Shown piece by piece: positions 6,787 through 16,300 of a stretch of DNA of 18,077 nucleotides (position 1 is its first letter; each line of letters opens with the position of its first letter). The position numbers and the translations under genes were made by a program. The notes beneath the pieces were generated by a model. The model saw nothing but the letters and a program-made list of their open reading frames with translations. It was not told where the DNA came from and made no database searches. The stretch covers positions 1-18,077 of the forward strand of contig CAZNLJ010000068.1 of NCBI GenBank assembly GCA_964573725.1, written 5' to 3'. Origin of the DNA: UBA6168 sp964573725 (lineage in GTDB: Bacteria > Bacteroidota > Bacteroidia > Chitinophagales > Saprospiraceae).

Positions 6787-6815
6787 AATCAGGGGGCTAG
6801 GGCAACCCCCTGATT
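6787..6815. terminator. Strong hairpin just outside the IS
   Basis: AATCAGGGGG (6787-6796) and CCCCCTGATT (6806-6815) pair perfectly around a nine-base loop, CTAGGGCAA. A short TTTAT follows on the plus strand. It begins six bases beyond the IS end. No plus-strand gene ends close by, so it may shield the transposase from read-through or be the remains of a terminator of a lost gene. Confidence 0.5.
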
Positions 6816-7614
6816 TATCGATTGACCTGTCCACCGATCCAACCACCAGCCTGCCAACTACCACCACCAAGGTGCAGCCGAAGACGGAGTCTCGAAAACC
6901 GGGACCAACCCATGCAGGCAATCTGGCAACCCGCCGAGGGGAGCATGGCGGTCTCACCAGGTTTGACAAGCTTGTCAAATTGCGGAGGCAAGACCGAGGG
7001 CCTTTACCTTTGTACACAGGCGGCAAGAACTGGTCGGAACAGGATTCCACCGGGTCCGGTCGCTGCCGTTTCCTGGCGTTTTGATACCGTTCCCACTATG
7101 ATGGTAGCCGGTTCTTAAACGGGCGGGCAGGGGAGCCGGGAAGGGATTAATTTGCAACTTGAAACCGTTTGGCTCTCGGTCGGAGGGAAAACCAGCCGAC
7201 ATGAGGGCAGCACCCAATGAACATATACCCATGCTCCGATCGACCGTTACACAATCCTTGGGCGACCATTTGCTTACCCATTATCCTGGTCGGCTAAATT
7301 TCCGTGACCTATCTCTCGCGAATTCCGGGTGCTTGTCGGCTTCCGGCGACAACCGCTTTGCCTGTCCCGGCAAGCGAGGACCTGCCTAAAATAGGACGGT
7401 TGATAAGAATGCCGGAAAACAGGTCGACGCAACCTGACCTGTCCAACATCCATTGAGTCAAGGCTAAATCATCACCATAAGCACCACGGAGGCGGTATCC
7501 GGATCCCTGGCCGGCGAGGCAGCCGGCCCCATCCGCCGGGTACGCACTGGCGGGCACCGGTTTTCCCGTTGCGAATGACCCGGGGAAAGATAAGCGCCCA
7601 AATCGGTTACGTTT
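6816..7614. other. About 800 bases without a convincing gene
   Basis: Open frames here (about 100 codons on each strand around 6757-7084, shorter ones elsewhere) show no recognisable domain, no good ribosome site and low-complexity T/P-rich or R-rich translations. I take them as chance. Small perfect inverted repeats are present: ACAGGTC/GACCTGT (7419-7425 and 7436-7442, ten-base loop) and GGCCGGC/GCCGGCC (7509-7515 and 7522-7528, six-base loop). The region probably is eroded sequence between the IS cluster and the exported-protein genes, with the promoter of the 7615 gene in its last part. Confidence 0.5.
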
Positions 7615-8007
7615 ATGAAAAAGTATTTTATCACACTGGTTTTTAGCCTTTTGTTCGTTGCGCTGTGGGGGCAGGATAAGTTTCGGGTGGATTATAACTA
7701 CATAGCCTTGTACGATCCGGAGACCGAAGCGTGGAGCGACTGGGAAGAAGGCGACAACACTTTTGTCATCAACATCAATGAGCGGGGAGACATCGCACAT
7801 TTGAAGGCCAACGGGGAAAATGTCATCTACAAGCGGCTGTCCACGGAGGTCGAGGAAGGATATACCATGGAGGACAACCACCATTACCAGATGATTACCG
7901 CCCTGGACGAGGACGGGGACGTGTTCGTGCTTCAATTGTTCGATGACCGTTCCATCGGCTTGAAGATGATGTGGAGAAGATTCATGATCCAATTCTCCTA
8001 TCAATGA
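7615..8007 (+). CDS. Small exported protein of unknown function
   Basis: The protein has 130 residues. It opens with a classic signal peptide: MKKYF, then a hydrophobic core ITLVFSLLFVALWG, with cleavage expected at about residue 19-20 before QDKF. The mature part is compact, acidic and aromatic-rich, with blocks such as WSDWEEGDNTFVI, GDIAHLKANGENVIYK and TALDEDGDVFVLQLFDD. The sequence looks like a single well-conserved periplasmic or secreted domain typical of Bacteroidota, but I do not recognise a named family. There are no lipobox, membrane helix or catalytic motif to point to a role. It is transcribed in the same direction as the DUF4846 gene, the PorP/SprF gene and the giant adhesin, but 156 bases separate it from the next gene, so an operon is not assured. 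The frame is intact. Confidence 0.8.
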   Translation: MKKYFITLVFSLLFVALWGQDKFRVDYNYIALYDPETEAWSDWEEGDNTFVININERGDIAHLKANGENVIYKRLSTEVEEGYTMEDNHHYQMITALDEDGDVFVLQLFDDRSIGLKMMWRRFMIQFSYQ

Positions 8008-8163
8008 CAGGTGCGGAAGGGGTAGGGGGTGGTGGGGAATGTCGCCCGGTTCAGGCAACAACCCACAAAGTAAAACGTGTACCACCGTGCGGATTGAGCA
8101 TATCGTGCGGCAGCCGTTGACGCTATCCACAGGTTTCCATGTCGAACCATAGCAAGCTAACCC

Positions 8164-8556
8164 ATGAGAAATCCGCTTCAATTCCTAATCTTTTCCATCT
8201 TTTTAGGCCTTAGCTGTCACAGTCGGGATATAGCCATTCGCAAAGATGGAAAAATCGTCATGGAGCGAATCATCCCGCCCAAAGGATACACCTGGGTGAC
8301 GGAAAAAGAAGGGTCCTTCGGCGCTTATCTGCAGGCCATGAAGCTCAAACCGGCAGGTGCTAAAATCTTGGACTTTGGCGGAAAGCCTATCGGAAATCAA
8401 TTTGAGCATGTTGCCATCCTGGACATTGATGTCGGTACAAAAGATCTGCAGCAATGTGCAGACGCGATTATTCGCCTGCGTGCCGAGTACCTATGGACAC
8501 TAAAGCGGTTTGATGACATCAAATTCAATTTTATCAGTGGCGACGGCTTCAGGTAG
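8164..8556 (+). pseudogene. DUF4846-domain protein, C-terminal half missing
   Basis: The frame gives 130 residues. The N-terminus MRNPLQFLIFSIFLGLSC is a signal sequence with a Cys at position 18 that could serve as a non-canonical lipobox. Then come the landmarks of DUF4846: IIPPKGYTWV, EGSFGAYLQAMKLKPAG, HVAILDIDVGTKDLQQCADA and IIRLRAEYLW, KFNFISGD. Family members as I know them run to about 250-300 residues, and the block after 'FNFxSG' is absent. A TAG closes the frame at 8554-8556, and none of the three frames downstream recovers the expected continuation. The simplest view is a truncated gene whose 3' half was lost by deletion, although a stable N-terminal domain could still be produced. 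Function of the family is not known. Confidence 0.68.
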
Positions 8557-8930
8557 CGGCCTTCGCCATTGCTGGTTGCATTGTCATGGCAAGCCGGATC
8601 AACGACCTGGCCATGATAAAGTGCAAACCGAAAAACCGAAACCGGAATAGCAAGGCGCTGAAGGCATTTCGATTATCATACAAAGGCAGGAGGTAGCTTT
8701 TTAGCTTAACCTCTTATTGCCTGAGCAAAGGATAAAATTCAAATCCAAAAAAAAAAATAGTCCGCACAAATTGGCCCTTTTAACGGGGCCATAGCGGCTT
8801 GTAGGCTGGTTTTCAAACCAGATGGCGGCATTGAGCTGTATTATAGGAAAGCCCATACCCTGATGCAGAAATCTGAATACAGTCCGGCTACTCGTGCTCT
8901 CCTTTAAAATACTTCCTTCCAACAAAGCGT
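8557..8930. other. 374-base intergenic region with several short hairpins
   Basis: No gene is seen. An imperfect hairpin spans about 8684-8722 (AGGCA/TGCCT, GAGGT/ACCTC, AGCT/AGCT). TGGCCC/GGGCCA pairs at 8772-8777 and 8786-8791, and CTGGTT/AACCAG at 8806-8811 and 8816-8821. A run of 11 A lies at 8747-8757. These may include a terminator for the truncated DUF4846 gene and the leader of the PorP/SprF-like gene. No exact TAnnTTTG promoter box was found before 8931. Confidence 0.4.
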
Positions 8931-10127
8931 ATGAAATACCATTACCACTTGACCTTTCTCCTGCTGCTGTGTGCCACATTTGTGCATGCACAAGACCCTT
9001 ATTTTTCGCAGTTTTTTGCCAACCGGGTTTACTTGAATCCGGCATACGCTGGGTTTGACGCAGGTACCACCGTGACCTTGAACTTCCGGGAGCAATGGTT
9101 CGGAATCCCCGATGGCGCGCCGACGGCCTCTGCCCGCAGCTACCGGACCTATAATGTGGCAGCAGACCTGCAGCTTCCCTGCTTTCTTGACCTGGAGGAT
9201 ATCAATTTGGGATTGAGCGTAGTTGTTTCCCGGGATGAAGCAGGCCAGGCCCCTATGGCCACAAATAGTATCGGGGTAGCGTTCAGCCATGAGCAACCCC
9301 TCATCCGCAAGGCCTCCAAGTCTCGCTGGCAAAGATTGGATTTAAGGGCGGGCATGCAGTTCAGCTTACATGAAAAAAGCATACAGGACGATTTTCTCAT
9401 CTATTCCGACCAGTTGGATCCGGTCGTCGGTCTATTGACAAATCCCGCTTCCGTATCGTTGGCGAGCAGCTTTTTTCCCAATTTCAATGCAGGCGTGATG
9501 CTCAGGGGAAACCACAAAAAATCAAAAGACAGAAACACCCTCTTCACGGTCGGATTGTCTTTTGCCAATGTCAATCGGCCCGACCAGTCCCTGCGGGAAG
9601 TAACGGCCCCTGCGCGGCTACCCCTTCGAACCACCATCCATGCCGGCACGACCCACCGGCTGACCAGGCACACCGGCACGAAGGCACCTTTGTTTCTGGC
9701 GCCGCAATTCCGATGGGATATGCAGCTTGGTGGCACCCTGAACACACAGACCATCGGTGCCTATACCTTTGTCAAGGGATTCTACACCGGTCTGTTCCTC
9801 CAATACAATTTCCCGAATGCTCCTTCTCCTGTGGACCCGGGTATAGCTGGTGGCGGGTTTCTGCGGAGAAATACCACTACCCTAATTCTCAACACCGGCA
9901 TAGATATTCGCTCCGTCTTGGACTGGGGCATCCCTTGGCGCAAACGGGAGCAGGGTATGCTACTGGGCTTTACCTATGACCTGAATCTGGCGGGCCTCAC
10001 ACACGATCAGACCTTTGGTGTAATTGAGCTCAGCCTCCGCATGAACTTCTCCAAATTGAAAATGCAGGACTGCCTTGAAATCGGCAAGTTCGAGCTGTAC
10101 CGGGGCGACTGTCCTGTAAGGTTCTGA
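8931..10127 (+). CDS. PorP/SprF family type IX secretion outer-membrane protein
   Basis: The protein has 398 residues. A signal peptide (MKYHYHLTFLLLLCATFVHA) is cleaved before QDPYFSQFF. The start of the mature chain, QDPYFSQFFANRVYLNPAYAGF, is the family hallmark ('QDPxFSQFxxNxxYLNPAxAG'). Alternating hydrophobic strands continue to a beta-barrel-like end (GVIELSLRMNFSKL), with a short Cys-containing tail. Known members are outer-membrane proteins that work with the type IX secretion/gliding machinery, and SprF is needed for surface display of the giant adhesin SprB. Here it is directly upstream of, and co-oriented with, a giant sorting-domain protein, the same pairing as sprF with sprB, though in reverse gene order. 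I infer that it is the dedicated partner of that protein. The specific gene name is not assigned because many paralogues exist. Confidence 0.92.
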   Translation: MKYHYHLTFLLLLCATFVHAQDPYFSQFFANRVYLNPAYAGFDAGTTVTLNFREQWFGIPDGAPTASARSYRTYNVAADLQLPCFLDLEDINLGLSVVVSRDEAGQAPMATNSIGVAFSHEQPLIRKASKSRWQRLDLRAGMQFSLHEKSIQDDFLIYSDQLDPVVGLLTNPASVSLASSFFPNFNAGVMLRGNHKKSKDRNTLFTVGLSFANVNRPDQSLREVTAPARLPLRTTIHAGTTHRLTRHTGTKAPLFLAPQFRWDMQLGGTLNTQTIGAYTFVKGFYTGLFLQYNFPNAPSPVDPGIAGGGFLRRNTTTLILNTGIDIRSVLDWGIPWRKREQGMLLGFTYDLNLAGLTHDQTFGVIELSLRMNFSKLKMQDCLEIGKFELYRGDCPVRF

Positions 10128-10280
10128 CAGTGTCGGACGCACCTCGTCCTTTCTTTCCTGCCTTGCGCCTTTGTCGCACAGCATGCCTTCGGATATGTAA
10201 CCCTTTCAAGCGGCATGTGAGCGGAAAGAAACCGACTGCGTCCAACCGCTTCCGCGATACTGCCAATATAAATCCGCTAT

Positions 10281-10298
10281 TTTACATAAATACGTAAA
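10281..10298. promoter_or_regulatory. Imperfect palindrome before the giant adhesin gene
   Basis: TTTACATAAATACGTAAA has symmetric ends TTTAC/GTAAA and an AT-rich centre, in the AT-rich last 30 bases before the ATG at 10308. It could be an operator or part of a promoter; a TAttTTac run at 10279-10286 is only a partial match to the -7 consensus. Support is weak. Confidence 0.25.
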
Positions 10299-10307
10299 CC
10301 CAAAATA

Positions 10308-13300
10308 ATGCCCGCACCGTTACTCCATAAGCCCATTAAATCTCTGGACAAACAAATATGGCATGCTCGCAGGAGAGATCTCCGGGTTCTTTCGATTCTT
10401 GCAGCCTTTTGTGCGCTTATAACGACCACTCATGGGCAGGGAACCTGCCATTCGGGGTTCAGCTATGAGGCAACCTGCAATCATGTAAGCTTCACGCCGG
10501 ATTCCCTGATTACAGGCTATGTGTATTCCTGGAATTTCGGTGACGGCAACACTTCCCAGGAACCCTTGCCGGATCATGTTTACCAAGTCACATCAACGGG
10601 TACGCAGACTTATCAGGTGCGATTGATTGTCATCAGTCCTTTTTGCCTGGCGGACACCACCGTTCAGACCGTCAGCCTGACCATAGGAGCGCTGCCTGTG
10701 CCGGGGCTTAACAGTCCGACGCTAGTTCCTCCTTTCGTAAATTGCGAGGCAACATTGGATGAGCCGGATTTTGAACTTAATGTGATGAACAACTCAACCG
10801 GCAACATCTCGTCCTACCATATAGATTGGGGAGACGGCACGACGCCATTTACAGGAAGCGTCATCCCGGATCCCCTGACCCATATTTACACCACTGTCGG
10901 CTTGTTCGACATAATAATTACGGCTACCGGCCAAAACGGGTGCATTGTCTGGGACAGCATACCCTTTTTCAGCGGCAGTAATCCCGGCGTTTCAATCGGC
11001 AATTCAGGCAATACGGTGGCCTGCTTGCCGGAATTTGTCGACTTTCCCATTCTTCTGACCGAGAATAACGTGCCGGGAACGATATACACTGTTTGGGTTA
11101 ATGACGGGAGCAACGATACCACTCAATTCTCCCATCCGCCCCCTCCTGCGTACTCCCATTTTTTCGACAGTAGTGCCTGCGATTCTGTCAACCAGGACCT
11201 CAACGGCAAGTTCACTATCTCCATTGTGGCGGAGAACCCATGCCTGTTGCAGGAAGGAGCTACCACCCAGATAGTCAACCGGCCTGCCGAAGCGAATTTT
11301 GAGATATCGCCTGATTCTGTCAATTGCGCGGGGACTAATTTTACCTTCACGAACACTTCCTCCCCATCCCTTTATTTTGCAGGTGGCACCTGTAGGGACT
11401 CCATGCTTGCCTTTTGGTCCGTCCAACCCAATACGGGCTATGCTATTACGCAGGGTACGCTCACCACAGCGGGTGGGTTCTCAGCCGATTTCAATCAGCC
11501 TGGCACCTATAATATCCGGCTGATATACAGGAGCGCCTTTTCTTCAGGATGCCCCCCGGACACAATTGTAAAATCAATTTGTATCCTGCCTATTCCGCAG
11601 GCGGATTTCAACCTTGGCAACCCATTCGGCTGCTACCCGCACAATGTGATTGCCACGAACACATCCAATACCTTAGGCAGTTGTGAAGCTGCTGATTATA
11701 GCTGGAATGTGACATTCACGGGCTCCGAATGCGGCAACGGTGGCGACTGGAATTTTGTGTTCCCCTCAAATGCCAATACTCCGAATGCCTCTTTCCAATT
11801 TGATTCCGCCGGCATTTATGATGTCACCCTGGTGACGGAGAACCTATGCGGGATTGATTCGGCTATTTCGACGGTGACCATTGCAGATGCCCCGCTATCG
11901 GTCATCATGCCGCTTGATACTTTTTGCGACATGACTACCATCATGCCGCTGGTTGAAGTGACCAACTCATGCAATTCCACGGCCGTTCCAAGCTATACCT
12001 GGCAATTTCCGGGTGGCTCGCCGTCCTCCGGCAGCGGGCCTGAGCCTGGCTCGGTGGTTTACACAAACAATACGAACCAGGTACAACAATATACCATCTC
12101 CCTGACCACAACAAATGCCTGTGGCCCGACCACGACGACGGAGACATTTTTCATCTTCCCCTCGCCGAACGCTCCTGTTATTACTACGAACAGCCCGGTG
12201 TGTGCCGGCGGCACCATCCAGTTCAACCTCGTCGATCCCGGCGGCTTGGCCTTCCAATGGACCGGCCCCAATGGGTTCAGCTCAGCGCTTGCAAACCCTT
12301 CCATCCCGAATGCCACCCCGCTGAACAGCGGGACTTATTCCCTGGTTGTGACGGATCTTATCTCCGGATGTACGGATGAAAACTCCGTTACGGTTATCGT
12401 TTATGCATTCCCTCCGGTTACTGCCGTTCCGCAACAGGCGGAGATTTGTCTTGGGCAGTCCGCTACCTTCACGGCAACCGGCGCGGTAAGTTTCTCTTGG
12501 TCTCCACAGAACTACCTCAATACAACCAGCGGTTCTGTAGTGATAGCCTCCCCGCCTGTCGTGGACACCTTTATTTACGTAGTGGCCGGCACGGACGCCA
12601 ATAATTGTACCCATAAAGACACCGTCACACTGGTCGTGAACCCCTTGCCGGTGGTGGAAGCCGGAGAGGACCTTGTCATTTGTGAGGATGTCAGCCAACA
12701 ACTGACCGGAAGCCCGGCTGCCGGTTCGAATGGCTTCGGATATTGGACAGGACCCCATGTTTCCGCCAATGGCCTTTTCAATTCGATAGATCCCGGCATT
12801 TACATAGTCACCTATCATTACAGGGATGATAACAACTGCGAAGACAGCAGCGCCCTTCAAGTTTGTGTCCCTGCTCAACCGACAGCTGCCTTCTCTATAC
12901 CTGCCAGCGCGGGTTGTATCGGTCTTGTCCTCCCCGTCACGAATCTTTCCAATACCCTGAATAATTGTGTAGATGCCACTTATTCCTGGAGTGTAGTGTT
13001 CAATGGCTCGAATTGTCACGAAGGTTTGGGAATCTGGAGTTTTGCATCCGGCAATGCTTCCTCTATCCATCCCTCCTTCTTATTCAACCAGGCTGGGGAA
13101 TATGAAATCAGACTGGAGATATCGAACCCCTGCGGGACATCCCTGGCATCTCAATTGGTCACCATTGGCGATGCACCTGAATTGGAGCTTGATACGGTGA
13201 ATAATTTTTGCAATACAGCCGCTTTTACCCCCGGGTTCTTGTTAAATGACTGTGAATCACCGGTGACATCTTTTAGTTGGTCTTTTCCGGGCAGCTCGAA

Positions 13301-16300
13301 TATCACTTCCTCCAATAATGCCAATCCCGGTGTTGTCCAATATGGTCCCGGCACGTTCAATATTACACTGACGGTAACAAATGATTGTGGTTCAGCAACT
13401 GATAGTGAAATGTTTGAGGTGCTCAACGGACCGGACCTCGACATCGCCCTGTCCGCTGACTTCGTCTGCATCGGCGAAGGCCTCAGCGTAACGAACAACT
13501 CCGCCGGGGACCAGCCCAGCTACGCGTGGAGCGCCAGCCCCGCCGGCGGGTTGAGCTTCAGCGACCCGACGGCGGCGGCCCCGACGATCACGGCGAACGG
13601 CCCCGTAGGAAGCTACACCGTCACGGTCGTCGTCAGCAATCCCGTGTGCGACCCGGTGACGCAGAGCTTCCCGGTCACCATCAGCGATGACCCGACGGTG
13701 ACACTCGCCGCCATCCCGGACGACTGCGAGACCACCGTCCTGACCCCCGTGGCTACCTACAGCCCCCAGGGATTCATCGATGTGTTTGCGTGGAGCTTTC
13801 CCGGCGGCACCCCCTCGGGCTCCGGCCAGGAATCACCCTCGGGGATCGCCTACGACACGCCGGGCACGTACACCGTCGGCATCAGCGTCACCAACGGCTG
13901 CGGCGCCGACTCCGCCCAGCAGACCTTCTCGTTGCTCGAGGGACCGGACCTCGACATCGCCCTGTCCGCTGACTTCGTCTGCATCGGCGAAGGCCNNNNN
14001 NNNNNNNNNNNNNNNNNNNNNNNNNNNNNNNNNNNNNNNNNNNNNNNNNNNNNNNNNNNNNNNNNNNNNNNNNNNNNNNNNNNNNNNNNNNNNNNCGACC
14101 CGGTGACGCAGAGCTTCCCGGTCACCATCAGCGATGACCCGACGGTGACATTAGATCCCATACCTGATTATTGCGCCGGTGCCAGTTTCATTCCGGTTGT
14201 TTTGTACAGCGATACCAGTTTCATAGACGCTGTTCACTGGTCAATGCCAGGCTCTGACCTTTCGGTGACGAATGAGTATTACCCAGGCACGGTGAGTTAC
14301 GACAGCATCGGTATTTACGTCGTCAGCGTGGCAGTATTCAATGCCTGCGGCATCGGCGGAGACAGTTTGACATTTGAGATTTTGGAGCCGATGAATGCCT
14401 TGGCGGAATTGGATACCACCTTCGGATGTATGCCGGATTTCACGACTGTAACCGAGAACCTGTCCACCGGTAGCCAGCTCAACCATGAGTGGACGGTAAG
14501 TTTACCCGATGGGACCATCCTGGCACAGGAAAATGCCTTCGAGCCACAACTGACATTTACAGATACCGGATTATTCATTATCAAATTAAGGATTTACAAT
14601 GATATCTGTGGAGAGGACAGCTGGCTGGACAGTGTGCTGGTAAAGAGAGCGCCGGTAGTCACGCTGGCCGCCATTGACGATTTCTGTGAAATGGCGAGCC
14701 TGAGCCCGCTTGTGACATATAACAGTGATACCAGCCGGCTTGACAGTGTAGGCTGGCAATTTCCCGGCGGCAATCCTTCGTCGAGCAACCAGTATTATCC
14801 CACCGGGATAGACTATGCCGGAATAGCGGGCGATTACACGATAACCGTCCAAGCATTCAATGCCTGTGGAGTAGATGCGGATTCACAAACCTTTACAATT
14901 GACACCATCCCTGTATTGAACCTGGGCCCCAATGACACCGTATGCATCACCGACGGAATTTACCAAATGGAGCAGGCCAGCCCGCCGGGAGGCAGTTGGT
15001 CCGGGCCGCCGGGCAGTATCGTTGATCCAGTCAGCGGCTTGGTGGATCCAACGCCATTCGCAGGCGGCCAGACCATCACTGTCACGTACAAATTCATACA
15101 GGGGGAATGTGAGATTTCAGCGGACAAAGAAATCACAATCATAGACTTGAGTTACGTAGATGCAGGACCCGACGTGGGTTTCTGCGTATCGGACAGCTGC
15201 ACAGTATTAACGGGTGGGACACCAGCCGGGGGGTGGTATGTTGGCCCGGGGATTATTGACTCCACAGGTGTCTTTTGCCCTGCTGACATAGGCGGGTTGT
15301 CGGATGTTACCGTCGCGATTTCCTACTACTATCGCCTTCCCGGCACGGATTGCATCGGTACCGACGAATTGAACCTGACGGTATATGCCTTGCCTGTTCC
15401 GGGCATCGGTGGGAATGACAGCATCTGTGTGGAGGTTCCTGTTCAGTTGACCAACAACTCTATCGACGGCAGCGGCTATCTCTGGGAGTTTTGCGACGGG
15501 GCGAGCTCCCTGGAGGTGGATCCAGTCCATAGCTTCATCGATACGGGTTACTGCGAGGTAAGCTTAGTCGTCACCTCGGCGGAAGGGTGCAGAGATTCCA
15601 CTGCCGTACAGTTATACATATCCGGGCCCCCTATACCTTATTTCACAATGGATACCAGTAACGGTTGCCCTGTCCTGCCCGTGACTTTTACCAACGAAAG
15701 TACGGGCTTCGCGAACATACAGTACAACTGGGACTTTCAAGTATCCACCAGCACGGAGGAGCAGCCCGGAACGGTTTATTTTGACCAGGGAACCCTTGAC
15801 ACCAGCTATCTGATCACATTGACTGCCACGAATCATTGCGGGACAGCCGACTATTCGGATACGGTCATCGTATTCTCCGCACCTCAGCCTGATTTTTTAG
15901 CCAACCAGTACATCGGCTGTTCGCCTTTGACCGTGTCTTTCAACAATCTTTCGCTTGGACAGCCCGATTCCGTGTTTTGGAACATGGGGAACAACACTTT
16001 CAGTTCAAACTGGCTGCCTCCTGACCAGGTTTATTTGGCACCAGATACATTTAACGTGGCTTACACCGTCACCCTGTATGGTTTCAATGAGTGTGGCATG
16101 GACAGCACGACTCAAGAAATCACGGTAAAACCCAATCTGGTCCGTGCTTTTTTCACCCCCAGCGCGAATGAGGGATGCGAACCGATGGAAGTAAGCTTCA
16201 ACAACACCTCCTCGCCGGATGCTTTGCTTTTCTACGACTGGTTTTTCGGGGACGGCGGCACGTCAAACGACGAGCATCCGGTACACGTGTTTTATGCGCT

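Noticed and set aside
6776..7084. 102-codon plus-strand frame and an opposing 97-codon frame
   Set aside because: The plus frame begins inside the IS terminal repeat and is T/P-rich; neither frame has a domain or ribosome site.
12282..13070. 262-codon minus-strand frame in the adhesin, and a similar one at 16842-17738
   Set aside because: Both are antisense to continuous PKD/Ig-like coding sequence and show no domain or start signal.
13428..14150. CRISPR-like or satellite array
   Set aside because: The repeat is an in-frame 513-bp coding duplication, not short spaced repeats; no CRISPR array was seen anywhere in the window.
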